Notes: a model not told the origin generated them from the sequence alone. 57,051 bases of DNA from Alphaproteobacteria bacterium (GCA_030431335.1 JAUIJH010000013.1:1-57051), one strand, 5' to 3'. Shown: positions 41,408-52,110, counted from the stretch's first letter. Made by a program: numbers and translations.

Positions 41408-42378
41408 AGCACTGGAGCCTCCAGTCCGAAGATGCGCGCGAGCATGGCCTTGGCGAGCTCGCGCTCGTCGGAGACGGCGCCGGCGACGGCGTGCGCCTGG
41501 CCCGACCGGCGCAGCTCCGTCAGGTGCGGCGCCGGCAGTTCGCCCAGCAGGGCGAGCGCGCGGGCCATCCCCTCGATGTCCCCCTGCCGCACCACCGCGA
41601 ACGGCTCCACCCCCGGCGGCAGCGTGGCGAGCGCCTCGCAATGCGTCATGATCAGCGCGCACCCGGCGGCCACCGCCTCGTGGATCGGCTGGGCCAGTCC
41701 CTCGCCGAAGGTCGGCGCGGCGAGCAGCACGGTGCTGGCGCGGTAGGCGGCCGCGCGCTCGCGCACCGGCATTGCCCCCGTCACCACCCGCACCGGCTCG
41801 GCGAAGCCGCGCTGGCGGGCGAGGTCGACGACGCGGCCGCAGAACGCCCCGTCGAAGGCGTTGAGGACGACGGTGAACGGGTCGGTGTTCGTCGGCCGAC
41901 GCGCGAAGGGGGCGGTCTCGACGTTGGCCTCGATGAGCAGCATGTCGCTGGTCTCGCCCACGAGGCGCATGATGGTGTCGCGGATCTCGCGGGCCACCAC
42001 GACGCGCGTCATCGGCTTCTGGAACAGGCGGTAGCCGTAGCCGACATCGTCCACCGCCGACGCGGCGAGGCCCGATTGCAGGATGTGGATGAAGCGCGGT
42101 CGGCGCCGCCCATACTGCGCGGTGACGGTGTGGTGCACCTTGGGCGCGGAGAACATCACCACGTCGTCGGCGCCGGGCACCAGTTCCGACAGGTCCATGG
42201 TCGGCGCGTCGAGGGTGGGGGAGAATGCGGCGAGGTCGACGACGCGGTCGACGCCGCGCGGGGTGAGCGTCTTCACCGTCACCTCGATGCCGAGCTCGCG
42301 CGCGTGGACGCCGTAGGCGATGAGGCGCGCGATGACGCTCCACGGCTCGTCCAGCGCGAAGGCGATCACCAGCCTCAT
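41404..42378 (-). CDS. Glycosyltransferase (GT4-like, GT-B fold)
   Basis: A 324-residue protein with a GT-B-like layout. The C-terminal half carries the GT4 pattern APTFGEGLAQPIHEAVAAGCALI near residues 220-242, with the Glu-x7-Glu-like spacing that binds the nucleotide sugar. The N-terminal half (LVIAFALDEPWSVIARL) is an acceptor-type Rossmann half. It overlaps neighbours on both sides by four bases. It belongs to the minus-strand glycan operon and is probably cytoplasmic. The donor sugar is unknown; GDP-D-rhamnose from the neighbouring gmd/rmd pair is possible. Confidence 0.8.
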   Translation of the reverse strand: MRLVIAFALDEPWSVIARLIAYGVHARELGIEVTVKTLTPRGVDRVVDLAAFSPTLDAPTMDLSELVPGADDVVMFSAPKVHHTVTAQYGRRRPRFIHILQSGLAASAVDDVGYGYRLFQKPMTRVVVAREIRDTIMRLVGETSDMLLIEANVETAPFARRPTNTDPFTVVLNAFDGAFCGRVVDLARQRGFAEPVRVVTGAMPVRERAAAYRASTVLLAAPTFGEGLAQPIHEAVAAGCALIMTHCEALATLPPGVEPFAVVRQGDIEGMARALALLGELPAPHLTELRRSGQAHAVAGAVSDERELAKAMLARIFGLEAPVL

Positions 42379-43460
42379 GCGGCGAGCCCGGCGAAGGGGG
42401 AGGGGTCGGCGCGCCAGCCCTGCAGCGCCGCCTGCGCGCCGCGCACGGCCTCCCGGTAGGCGCCGGCCCGCGCCTTTTCCACGAAGCGGTGCACGTCGCC
42501 GGGCGTGATGGGGTTTTCCAGCCGCTCGCCGGGGAAGGGGTCCCACAGCACGTCGAGCCCGGTGCCCATCTGGTGCAGCACCGGCACTCCGGCGGCCACC
42601 GCCTGGAGCGTGCGCAGCGAAGTGGTGTGCGCGCGCTCGATGTTGAGCGGGGCCCAGTCGACGAAGCCGAAGCACGTGGACAGGAGCTCGGTGTCGTTCT
42701 GCGCCGACAGGTTCCACAGCGGCGTGACCTGCGGCATCAGCGACATCGCCGCGTATTCCAGCGTGTTGGCGTCCTCCCGCTTCGCCTTGGCGGCCATCAT
42801 CAGGATCGGCACGTCCGGGTTGGCCGCGGCGTAGGCGGACATGGTGCGGAACATCTCGGTGACGTCGGTCCAGCGCGGGAAGGGGCCGCCGAACAGGAGG
42901 TGGGTGCGGCGGCGCTCGGACGGCGCGGGCAGGCGCGGGGCGAGGGGGGCGATCACCACCTCCTGCCCGGCCAGCTCGTCGGCGAAGAAGCGGGCGGATT
43001 TCTCGCCGTTGACGACGACGCGCCGCGCCAGCTTGATCATGCGGCGGTGGCGGATGCGCAGCTGCTCGATCGCCTCCTCGGCCGCGCCCGACTGGCGCAG
43101 CGTCACCTCGCTGGGGGCGAGGATGTCGTAGACGATCTGGTGGCGCCCCGCCGCGTAGGCCGCTTCCTCCACGAACTCGCTCTGGCTGAACACGAAGGTG
43201 GCCGGCTCCTGACGGTCGACGAAGGCGTTGAAGGCGCCGAGCGGGATGATCGTGGTGTCTTCGCGCTGGGTGGCGAGGATGGCGAGGCCGCGGTCGTTCT
43301 TCAGGTTGTCGTACCGCTCCAGGAAGAGGACCGTGCGCACCTCCTCGAAGCACAGGCTCGCCTGGGCGGCGAGCTGCTCGGCGCGCACGCCGCGGGCGCG
43401 CACCTGCCAGCCGAAATCGGGCGGCAGGGTGTTGGCGATCACGTAGCAGGTGCCGCTCAC
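42375..43460 (-). CDS. Putative glycosyltransferase
   Basis: A 361-residue protein with a pattern like a glycosyltransferase of GT-B type: a central LLFGGPFPRWTDVTEMF near residues 207-223, and a C-terminal AVAAGVPVLHQMGTGLDVLW near residues 296-315, similar to the donor-binding region. The first part (residues 3-30) does not resemble a well-known family. The start is GTG at 43460, overlapping the upstream stop as GTGA. It is likely to act in the same glycan as the following GT. Identification rests on C-terminal pattern and context. Confidence 0.65.
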   Translation of the reverse strand: MSGTCYVIANTLPPDFGWQVRARGVRAEQLAAQASLCFEEVRTVLFLERYDNLKNDRGLAILATQREDTTIIPLGAFNAFVDRQEPATFVFSQSEFVEEAAYAAGRHQIVYDILAPSEVTLRQSGAAEEAIEQLRIRHRRMIKLARRVVVNGEKSARFFADELAGQEVVIAPLAPRLPAPSERRRTHLLFGGPFPRWTDVTEMFRTMSAYAAANPDVPILMMAAKAKREDANTLEYAAMSLMPQVTPLWNLSAQNDTELLSTCFGFVDWAPLNIERAHTTSLRTLQAVAAGVPVLHQMGTGLDVLWDPFPGERLENPITPGDVHRFVEKARAGAYREAVRGAQAALQGWRADPSPFAGLAA

Positions 43461-44296
43461 ATCGCGTACTCGCCGAAGAGGCAGCCGAAGACGTAGCCTT
43501 TCTTCTGCGCGAAGGTGGTGACGTCGTGCAGGTGGAAGGGCTCGGGCCGCGCATCGACCAGCTCGGCGAGAAGGGTGTCGATGGGGTCGCCCGGCGCCAG
43601 CGCGAACGGCATGACGACGATGGTCGACTGGCGCAAGGGCAGCGTTTCGATGGTGCCGGCCTGGGCCGGATCGACGAACAGCAGCGTGGGCGTGAAGTCG
43701 TGGAAAGGACCGCCGCGCCCGACGCGGATCATCTCGGGCGTGCGGATCATCGTCTGCGCCATCTGGTCGTGGGTGCCGACGATGCGGAAGAAGTGCTGGA
43801 CGGTGCCGAGCCGCGCCTCGTTGCACATCGCCGCGAAGGCGCTGAACTCGGCCTTGGTGAAGCTGGCGAAGGCGGCGAGGGAGGAGGGCAGGCGGCAAGC
43901 CCCGCCGCCGGCCGCGATCCACTCCTTGGGGTCGTCGATCAGGTGCTCGATCACCCCCTCGATCGGCGGCAGCCCGCCCGGCGTATAGATGGCGTCGTAC
44001 GGGGTGAGGACGATCTCGCGGTTGGCCTGCAGGACGGCCAGGTGGGCCAGGTCGATGGGATCGTTGACCACGAACAGCGTCGGCCGGCCGACGGTGAGGG
44101 CGAGCGTCAGATCGCCCAGCAGCCGGCAGTCCTGAATCACGAAGGCGGTGATGTCGGACCGGAACAGGCCGTCTTCGTCGCTGGTCCACGAGATGGCCGA
44201 CGAGGGCAGCACCGGCGTGCACGCGTGGCCGTGAAAGCCGGCCACCAGGCCGACCCACTGCCGATCGCGTTCCGCAAGGTGCACGCGCACATCCAT
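43457..44296 (-). CDS. Unrecognised protein in the glycan operon
   Basis: A 279-residue soluble protein without signal peptide or transmembrane segment. Visible features are WTSDEDGLFRSDITAF near residues 38-53, YDAIYTPGGLPPIEGVIEHL near residues 99-118 and FHDFTPTLLFVDPAQ near residue 197. None is a motif I can assign. It overlaps the sulfotransferase gene upstream (ATGA) and the glycosyltransferase downstream (GTGA), so all are made together. A glycan-modifying or glycosyltransferase-like role is plausible from context only. Confidence 0.75.
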   Translation of the reverse strand: MDVRVHLAERDRQWVGLVAGFHGHACTPVLPSSAISWTSDEDGLFRSDITAFVIQDCRLLGDLTLALTVGRPTLFVVNDPIDLAHLAVLQANREIVLTPYDAIYTPGGLPPIEGVIEHLIDDPKEWIAAGGGACRLPSSLAAFASFTKAEFSAFAAMCNEARLGTVQHFFRIVGTHDQMAQTMIRTPEMIRVGRGGPFHDFTPTLLFVDPAQAGTIETLPLRQSTIVVMPFALAPGDPIDTLLAELVDARPEPFHLHDVTTFAQKKGYVFGCLFGEYAM

Positions 44297-45087
44297 CAGG
44301 CGGCACTCTCCAATCTCTCGGCCGACGCGTGCGCGCCGAGCAGAGCCTGCCAGACGCGCTCGGCCAGCGCCGCGACATCGTCGGACAGGCGAATGTCGAC
44401 GTCCGCATCGGCCTTGTAGAGCGCGGGGTTGAAGGTGTCGGCCAGATCGACCGGCTCGAGCGGGAAGCCGAACCGCTGCGCCAGCACGCCGGCGATCGAC
44501 CCGTGCGTTTCGCCGACCGACACGCTGTGCACAATCTGAGGATGCTGCCGCATCAGGCGCAGCAGCGGCAGCATGTGGGCGATCCAGGAGCGGGCGATGG
44601 CGTCGTGATCGGAGGCGGTGAGCATCTGGTGGCGCGCCTCGTCGCGCGCCGTGGTGGTGCGCACGGCCGACAGCGCACGCCGGACGACGGAATCGACGCA
44701 GGCCCGATAATGACGCAGACACACTAAAAAGCGCGGCGACGACAGCATCGTCCGCCACATGTCCACGAACAGACACGCGCGGGGATCCTTGAACCCCCAA
44801 AAACTGTGATGTGCGTCACGGTCTGCCACGAGCGCTTTGATATGCTGCCGGAGATCGGGTGACACAATCGGCACGAATGGGCTTGGCGCAAGCCACTTCT
44901 CACCATTTTCTGCGAAGATTCTTTCATGGATGCGCACAAATGCCCGATCCTCGAAGTGACCGTGCGGATTGGACGCATTCCCCGACAGGAGTTCGTCGCC
45001 GACGAAAAGCCCCGCACGCACCAGATGCTGGGTTGCAGCGGACGTGCCGCTCCGGTGATATCCCAGGATAACCAGTTGCCGCACCAT
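44296..45087 (-). CDS. Sulfotransferase family protein
   Basis: A 263-residue protein with the N-terminal PAPS-binding loop VILGYHRSGTSAATQHL (residues 6-22) and the partner region SPRFLVCLRHYRACVDSVVRRA near residues 116-137, where the 3'-phosphate site lies. It would sulfate a sugar in the glycan made by this operon. First gene of the minus-strand operon, with GGACGGAAC before the ATG at 45087. The first half of the gene is clearly less GC-rich than the rest of the operon, suggesting acquisition from elsewhere or relaxed codon use. Confidence 0.85.
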   Translation of the reverse strand: MVRQLVILGYHRSGTSAATQHLVRAGLFVGDELLSGNASNPHGHFEDRAFVRIHERIFAENGEKWLAPSPFVPIVSPDLRQHIKALVADRDAHHSFWGFKDPRACLFVDMWRTMLSSPRFLVCLRHYRACVDSVVRRALSAVRTTTARDEARHQMLTASDHDAIARSWIAHMLPLLRLMRQHPQIVHSVSVGETHGSIAGVLAQRFGFPLEPVDLADTFNPALYKADADVDIRLSDDVAALAERVWQALLGAHASAERLESAA

Positions 45088-46383
<1,296 letters not shown>

Positions 46384-46573
46384 GGCGGCGGCCGGGCGGC
46401 GGCCGGGCGCGAAGTTTTCGGGAATTGTCGGCTGTCGCCTTTTCTGCGCGCGAGCGACGCGTTAAGCGAGAACGCGGCACGGCGCGGCACCTGTCCGCCT
46501 GCGCGGGCCGGTGTTGAAACGCAAAACTGTGGGCGGTCGCGGCGCTGCGCGGTTGGGCGCCGAATGAGGTCGA

Positions 46574-47533
46574 ATGCGCAAGCGTCCAATCCTGGTGACC
46601 GGAGCGGCCGGCTTCGTCGGCTCATTGATGCTGCCGCGCGTGCGCGAGGCGTTCGCCGACCGGGAGGTGATCTCCCTCATCCGGCGCCGGCGCGTGTCGC
46701 CCGACGACATCTCGCTCGACCTGGTGGACGAGGGCGCCGCCAAGGCGGTGCTGGCCCGCTATCGCCCCAACCTCATCGTGCACCTGGCGGCCCACGCCTC
46801 GGTGGGCACGGCCGGGCGCAACCCCAGCGCCGTGTGGCGCGACAACCGCGACGCGTCGTTCTCGCTCGCCCGCGCCATCGCCGCGACGGTGCCGGACGCG
46901 ACGGTGCTGATCTCCGGCACCACCGAGGTGTACGGCGAGGCCTTCCTGGGCGGCACGGTGGACGAGACGACGCCGCCGCGCCCGCGCGGGCCCTACGCCA
47001 CCTCCAAGCTGGCGAGCGAACTGGTGTTCGAGGCGCTGCTGCCGCCGTCGGCGCGGCTGATCGCCTGCCGGCCGGTCAACCACACCGGGCCGGGGCAGGT
47101 GGAGGATTTCGTCATTCCCTCCTTCGCCGGCCAGATCGCCCGGGCCGAGGCGGGGCTCGCGCCGCCCTCGATCGCGGTGGGCAACCTGGAAGCGCGGCGC
47201 GACTTCCTGCACGTCGGCGACGTGATCGGCGCCTACATCGCGCTGTTGCAGGCGGCGGACCGGCTGCCGATGCGCGCGCTGTTCAACATCGGCAGCGGCC
47301 GCTCGATCCCGATCCGCGCCATCCTCGATTTCTACCTGTCGGCGGCCCGGCGCCCGATCCACGAGCACGTGGACCGCGACCGGCTGCGCCCCAACGACAT
47401 TCCCGAGGTCGCGGTCGATTCGAGCCGCATCGAGGCCGCCATCGGCTGGCGCCCGGCGCACACGCTGGAGGAAACCCTCGCCGCCGTCCTCGACGACAAG
47501 CGCGAGTGCGCGCGCCGGGCCGCCAGCGGCTGA
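46574..47533 (+). CDS. rmd: NAD-dependent epimerase/reductase, likely GDP-4-keto-6-deoxymannose reductase
   Basis: A 319-residue extended SDR. The N-terminal cofactor motif is VTGAAGFVGS (residues 8-17), the catalytic Tyr-Lys is YATSK near residues 138-142 and RDFLHVGDVIGAY near residue 213 is typical of GDP-sugar reductases. Next to gmd, it most likely reduces the 4-keto intermediate to GDP-D-rhamnose (Rmd); the alternative, GDP-L-fucose synthase, would need different epimerase features. ATG at 46574 follows GAGGTCG. The symbol is an inference from sequence and place. Confidence 0.75.
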   Translation: MRKRPILVTGAAGFVGSLMLPRVREAFADREVISLIRRRRVSPDDISLDLVDEGAAKAVLARYRPNLIVHLAAHASVGTAGRNPSAVWRDNRDASFSLARAIAATVPDATVLISGTTEVYGEAFLGGTVDETTPPRPRGPYATSKLASELVFEALLPPSARLIACRPVNHTGPGQVEDFVIPSFAGQIARAEAGLAPPSIAVGNLEARRDFLHVGDVIGAYIALLQAADRLPMRALFNIGSGRSIPIRAILDFYLSAARRPIHEHVDRDRLRPNDIPEVAVDSSRIEAAIGWRPAHTLEETLAAVLDDKRECARRAASG

Positions 47534-47845
47534 TCGGCGCCGGCGCCAAAAAAGTTCCCGCGAGGCACGCAATTTCTCGCCACGCCCCAAATGGCCGAAA
47601 GCGCAAATATTGCAAAGGCTAAGCCGGTGCGACGCGCAATTGTCAAAGCTGAATTTTCAGGTACTCCCCCTTTATATTCGGCCCACATTTTGTATCCCAG
47701 TCCTAGAGTTCATTCAGGGGGACCGACTCCCTTGGTTGAGCATGTTGTTTAGAAAGGTCGTCGACGGCGGATCCGGCCTCGCTCGCTCTTGCGTTGCGAA
47801 CCGAACGCGTGCACGCACTTTCCTCAGTCGGGTCGGAGACACTTG
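47534..47845. promoter_or_regulatory. Intergenic region upstream of the large glycosyltransferase gene
   Basis: A 312-base gap, AT-richer than its surroundings from about 47560 to 47760. It begins with the self-complementary GGCGCCGGCGCC followed by six A, which would be a terminator only on the opposite strand, where no gene runs. The stretch around CCCTTTATATTCGG (47670s) could hold a promoter. A 78-codon open frame at 47610-47846 does not look like a protein. Confidence 0.45.
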
Positions 47846-50398
47846 ATGCAGCGCCGGTATTTACGCTCCTTCACTGGGCATAAGGCCAAAGGGGGGACGG
47901 GGTCGCCAACCGGCGTTACCGATGCGGCGCAGCCGCACCAGGCGCCGAGCTTCCAACCCAAGTTCCATATCGACCGCTTCAGCGCCGGCGACATCGCCGG
48001 CTGGGCCGCCGATCCCGCCGATCCCGACCATCCGCTCAGCATCCAGTTCCGCGTGGACGGGATCATGGTGGGCGTCGCGCGTGCCGAGATGGTGCGCGCC
48101 GACGTCGCCAACGCCGGCATCGCGCCCAAGCATTGCGGCTTCCACTGGCACATCCCGGCTCCGGTCGCGAACGCGGCCATCACGGGCGACCATCCCATCG
48201 AGGTGATCGCGGTCAACTGGGCGGGCGCCGTGGGGCATCTGGCCAGCCTGCAGCTGCACGAGGATCCGGCCGTCTCCGATTCGGCGCGGGAGATCATCCT
48301 GCCGGCGCTGGACAAGGCGATCACCCGCGCGGCCGTCGCCTCGCTGGAGGACGGCGGCGCCCCGGTGGTGCGGCACGAGCCGGCGAACTACCCGCTGCAC
48401 GAGCGCATGTTCGCCTTCGAGGGCGCGCCCAGCGGCAATGTCAGCCACCAGATGTCGCCCTACCTGGCGTTCACCCATCGCCGCCTGCACAAGGCGCCGA
48501 CCCATCCGCTGGATGGATCGGAAGCGGCCAAGAACGCGTATCTGCGCTGGTACATCGACGAATACGGCTCGGCCCGCTCGCCGATGCGCACCGTGCTCGG
48601 CGCCGACGAGATCGCCTATCTCAACCAGCCGGTGCCGCTGGTGGGCGTGCCCTACAAGGTTTCGCGGATCTCGCTGTCCTACGCCATGACCGACCCGGAG
48701 GCGGCGCAGTTCTTCCCGATCCACGACCTGCCGCGCTACGAGGCGTTCGTCGCCTGGTGGGCGGGCGAGAAGGCGCCCGACCTCCATGTCGAGGACTGCC
48801 TGGTGCCCGACTATTATGTCGAGGTGCTGCGCCGGATGACGCCGGACTGGATGGGCCGCAACTACGCGCTGTCGCAGATGATGATGCGCGCCTTCAAGGA
48901 AGAGGGGGCGGAGAACCTTCTCGACCTGCACGTGGAGGCGGACCGCATCCTCTTCCACGTCTGGTACCTGCTCGACGCCATCGACGAGCCGGGCCGCGTG
49001 CGCTACATGCCCACGCGCAATCTCAACGCCCTGTTCGAGGGCGAGCGCGGCCACACCCTGTTCGACCGCGTGATGCAGACGGTGCACGACGCGGGGTCGG
49101 GGCTCGCCGCGATCTTCGATGGCGAGGCCTACAGCGACCTCCTGTGGCGCTCCGGCTTCGACCTGACGCGCCGCCGCTTCATCTTCCGCGACGCCAAGGG
49201 CAACCGCTTCGAGGCCGCCCGCTGGCGCCCGGCCACCCAGCCCGCCGCCGCCCGCGTGCCGCTGCAGGTGATCGGCCCGTTCCAGAAATCGTCCGGCCTC
49301 GGCCAGGCCTCGCGCCTGTCGGCGGAGACCATCCGCACCGCCGGCCTCGATGCGAGCTTCGTCGATTTCGGCCTCGACAACCCCGCTCCGGTGGGGATGA
49401 ACTCGAGCCGCATCAACCACGACGAGCCGCAGGCGGCCCGCATCAACCTGATCCACCTCAACGGCGAGACGGTGCCGATCGCGCTCGCCTATATGCGCGA
49501 CGTGTTCAACGGCGCCTACAACATCGGCTATTTCTTCTGGGAGCTGTCGACGCCGGCGCCCTCCCAGCATCTGGCGCTGGAGCTTCTGGACGAGGTGTGG
49601 GTCGCCACCGAGTACGGCGTGGAGATCTACAAGAACGCCGTCGACAAGCCGGTCACCAATGTCGGCATGGCGGTGGAGCCCATCGACGTGCCGAGCCGCG
49701 CCGAAGGCCGCGCCTACGTTTGCGACCGCCTGCCGGTGGGGCCGGACACGTTCGTCTTCCTCGCCGCGTTCGATTCCTTCTCCTTCCTGGAGCGCAAGAA
49801 CCCGCACGGCATGGTCGACGCCTTCCGCGCCGCCTTCCAGGAAGACGAGGACGTGCTCCTGGTCCTCAAGACCCATAACCGCGACTTCGTGCTCGACCGG
49901 CACCAGTCGATGGTGTGGGAGCGCATCGTGGAGATCGCCAGCAGCGATCCGCGCATCGTGCTCCTGAACGAGACGCTGAAATACCCGGACCTGATCAAGC
50001 TGAAGGTGGGGGCGGACTGCTTCGTGTCGCTGCACCGCTCCGAGGGCTGGGGCTTCGGGATGATCGAGGCGATGGCGGTGGGATTGCCGGTGGTGTCGAC
50101 GGGCTACTCGGGCAACCTCGACTTCACCAAGCCGGACAACTCGTGGCTGGTGGACTACGACCTGATCGAGCCCAACACGAACGAATACCTGTTCGTGGAG
50201 CGGGGCCAGGTGTGGGGCGCGCCGAAGCTGGAAAGCGCGGTGGAGCAGCTGCGGGCGGTGCGCGCCAATCCCGCCGAGCGGGAGCGCCGCGTCGCCGCGG
50301 CCAAGACGTTCGTGGCCGAGAACTTCTCGCTCGAAGCGCGCGCGCGGGTCTATCGCAAGCGCATCGAGGAGATCATGGCCGAGCTCGGAGACGCCTGA
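47846..50398 (+). CDS. Large multidomain glycosyltransferase (GT4-like)
   Basis: An 850-residue protein. The C-terminal GT-B domain (about 470-845) carries CFVSLHRSEGWGFGMIEAMA near residues 727-746, the donor-binding signature of GT4-type enzymes. The N-terminal part has a beta-rich module (about 31-125, with SAGDIAGWAADPADPDHP) found in surface-polysaccharide glycosyltransferases, and a middle region of unknown fold (about 190-430, with LRWYIDEYGSARSPM). The ATG at 47846 follows CGGAGAC. It precedes the imelysin-like gene by two bases, so the two are co-translated. It probably assembles the repeat unit or extends the polymer. Confidence 0.83.
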   Translation: MQRRYLRSFTGHKAKGGTGSPTGVTDAAQPHQAPSFQPKFHIDRFSAGDIAGWAADPADPDHPLSIQFRVDGIMVGVARAEMVRADVANAGIAPKHCGFHWHIPAPVANAAITGDHPIEVIAVNWAGAVGHLASLQLHEDPAVSDSAREIILPALDKAITRAAVASLEDGGAPVVRHEPANYPLHERMFAFEGAPSGNVSHQMSPYLAFTHRRLHKAPTHPLDGSEAAKNAYLRWYIDEYGSARSPMRTVLGADEIAYLNQPVPLVGVPYKVSRISLSYAMTDPEAAQFFPIHDLPRYEAFVAWWAGEKAPDLHVEDCLVPDYYVEVLRRMTPDWMGRNYALSQMMMRAFKEEGAENLLDLHVEADRILFHVWYLLDAIDEPGRVRYMPTRNLNALFEGERGHTLFDRVMQTVHDAGSGLAAIFDGEAYSDLLWRSGFDLTRRRFIFRDAKGNRFEAARWRPATQPAAARVPLQVIGPFQKSSGLGQASRLSAETIRTAGLDASFVDFGLDNPAPVGMNSSRINHDEPQAARINLIHLNGETVPIALAYMRDVFNGAYNIGYFFWELSTPAPSQHLALELLDEVWVATEYGVEIYKNAVDKPVTNVGMAVEPIDVPSRAEGRAYVCDRLPVGPDTFVFLAAFDSFSFLERKNPHGMVDAFRAAFQEDEDVLLVLKTHNRDFVLDRHQSMVWERIVEIASSDPRIVLLNETLKYPDLIKLKVGADCFVSLHRSEGWGFGMIEAMAVGLPVVSTGYSGNLDFTKPDNSWLVDYDLIEPNTNEYLFVERGQVWGAPKLESAVEQLRAVRANPAERERRVAAAKTFVAENFSLEARARVYRKRIEEIMAELGDA

Positions 50399-50400
50399 CA

Positions 50401-52101
50401 ATGGCGCCGTGGCGGCGTCTGCTGAGCGGGGGCGGCGCCCTCCTCGGCGTCGCGCTCTCGGCCGGCGTGGGGCTGGCCCAGGAGGCGGGCAAGCCAGCGG
50501 GTGCGCCGCAGCCGCCGGTGCCCGCCACCGCCGAGCGCACTCGCCAGGACATCGACCATCCGCCGGTTTCGCCGGCCGCAACGGCGCCCGCTCCTCCGAT
50601 CACGGCACAGGTTGACGCGCCGCCCTCTCCGGCACTGGCGCCGCCGCCGCTGCCGCGGGCAAAGAGCGAGGCACCGACACAGGCGGCGCCGGCCGCCGAG
50701 AGCGAGGGAACGGCAACGCTGTCGCCGCCGGCCACCGTGCCGCCGCCGCCCCCGCTGGAGGGGGTGACGCGGAGCCTCGTCGCACCGAGCGTTGCGGCCG
50801 GGCGGGCGCCGGCCCCCGTCGCGACACCCGCCCCCGACGCCCCGACGCCGCTCGCAACCATGCAGTTGCCGCCGACCGTGCCGGCCCCCGCCGGACCCGC
50901 TGGCCCGAACGCCCCGTCCGGCACGCAGAATGGTTCGAGCCCGGCGCCGGGCGCGCAGACAACCCAGAGCGCGGCCCAGACCGCGCCGACAGTCCCGAGC
51001 GCGACCCCGGCCGCGCCGACAGTCCAGAGCGGGACGCCTGCTCCTCCGCCGGGGCCGGCCGCGCCGGCGGATGTCGCCGGTAGCGAAGATGCGGCGCCGG
51101 CGGACCCGCCCGCCGACAAGCTCGCCTTTGCGCCGGATGCGGAAGTGCTCATCGAGATGGAGATCATCCCGGTGCTCGACCGGCTCGCCGACCGGGCGCT
51201 GACCTTGCAGAACGCGGTGCTGCGCCATTGCCTGGTGGGCCACGACATCACGCGCGACGCGCTGGAGCCGGCCTACATCTATGCCATCGAGGCGAGCGCG
51301 GCGATGCTGCCGCTGTCGTTCGGCTTCCAGGAGGCGGTCATCGCGCCGGACCGGCTGTTGACCAACGCCGTCAGCACCGCCTTCAGCACCTCCAAGCTCG
51401 AAGCGGTGATGCATGGCGAGGCGCCGGTGCCGCGCACGCTGGCCGAGCTGGCCAAGGAGGAGGCGGCGCTCTCGGGCCTGCCGGCGCTGGAAATCCTCCT
51501 GATGCGGCGGCGCTACCCGTCCGAGGTCGTGCTGAAGAACCGCTGCACGCTGGCGGTGCCCGTCGCGGCCAATATCGTCGACACCGCCATGCGGGCGCGG
51601 CTGCGCTGGCTCAACCGGGAGGTGGCGTCGCACTGGCAGGGCAACGAGCCGGACCTCGCGGCGCGGCTGCGTCTGCGCGACCTGATCCAGGGCACCATCG
51701 ACACCGTGGACCGCGTCTCGCGCGACCTGGTGGCCTACCAGCGCCTGCCGAAGGACAAGACCGCCTTCCGCTTCACGCACGCCCGGCACGGGCTGGTCTA
51801 TCTCATCGCGGCGGCCGAATCGCTGCGCAGCCATGTGCGCCGCCTCCATCTCTTCGCCGAGCAGGACAGCGGCGCGGCCGTCCTCCTGGGCGAGATCCGC
51901 GACGCGCTCACCATCAGCTGCAGGCGCCTCCTCGCCATCGCCACCGGCGAGAAGGACGACGGCGCCTATCTGATCGCCTTCGAGCAGGCGCACGGCGACA
52001 TCATCAACGAGCTGCCCCAGGCCTTCGGCTTCGACGGCAGCGCCTTTACGCGCGCGCTGACCTCCCTGGACGGCCCGCGGGATAGCAACCCGGGCCCCTA
52101 G
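50401..52101 (+). CDS. Imelysin-like protein with long Pro/Ala-rich linker
   Basis: A 566-residue exported protein. It begins with a signal peptide (WRRLLSGGGALLGVALSAGV, cleavage near GLA-QE at residue 26), followed by a Pro/Ala/Thr-rich linker of about 200 residues. The C-terminal domain (about 240-566) shows imelysin (M75-like) features: ALTLQNAVLRHC near residue 266, the LSGLPALEILL pattern near residue 358 and RCTLAVPVAANIVDTAMRARL near residue 380. Imelysins are periplasmic or outer-membrane proteins linked to iron uptake, with uncertain enzymatic function. The gene starts two bases after the glycosyltransferase stop. The low-complexity linker could span periplasm or peptidoglycan. Confidence 0.72.
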   Translation: MAPWRRLLSGGGALLGVALSAGVGLAQEAGKPAGAPQPPVPATAERTRQDIDHPPVSPAATAPAPPITAQVDAPPSPALAPPPLPRAKSEAPTQAAPAAESEGTATLSPPATVPPPPPLEGVTRSLVAPSVAAGRAPAPVATPAPDAPTPLATMQLPPTVPAPAGPAGPNAPSGTQNGSSPAPGAQTTQSAAQTAPTVPSATPAAPTVQSGTPAPPPGPAAPADVAGSEDAAPADPPADKLAFAPDAEVLIEMEIIPVLDRLADRALTLQNAVLRHCLVGHDITRDALEPAYIYAIEASAAMLPLSFGFQEAVIAPDRLLTNAVSTAFSTSKLEAVMHGEAPVPRTLAELAKEEAALSGLPALEILLMRRRYPSEVVLKNRCTLAVPVAANIVDTAMRARLRWLNREVASHWQGNEPDLAARLRLRDLIQGTIDTVDRVSRDLVAYQRLPKDKTAFRFTHARHGLVYLIAAAESLRSHVRRLHLFAEQDSGAAVLLGEIRDALTISCRRLLAIATGEKDDGAYLIAFEQAHGDIINELPQAFGFDGSAFTRALTSLDGPRDSNPGP

Positions 52102-52110
52102 GGGTTTTTT
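52087..52110 (+). terminator. Weak intrinsic terminator overlapping the stop codon
   Basis: AACCC (52087-52091) can pair with GGGTT (52102-52106), or the self-complementary CCCCTAGGGG (52095-52104) can fold by itself, and six T follow (52105-52110). The structure contains the stop codon of the imelysin-like gene. It is short, but its T-run makes it the best terminator candidate before the convergent recG. Confidence 0.45.

Noticed and set aside
47536-47556. GGCGCCGGCGCC followed by A-run as a terminator of rmd
   Set aside because: The A-run follows on the plus strand, so it would only act for a minus-strand transcript, and no minus-strand gene ends here.
47610-47846. 78-codon frame ending at the start of the large glycosyltransferase gene
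   Set aside because: The TGATG junction looks like coupling, but the composition is not protein-like and there is no ribosome site; probably chance in an AT-richer gap.
50958-51045. Short DNA repeats (GCGCCGACAGTCC and similar) as a functional repeat element
   Set aside because: They encode part of the Pro/Ala/Thr-rich linker of the imelysin-like protein and are explained by its low complexity.
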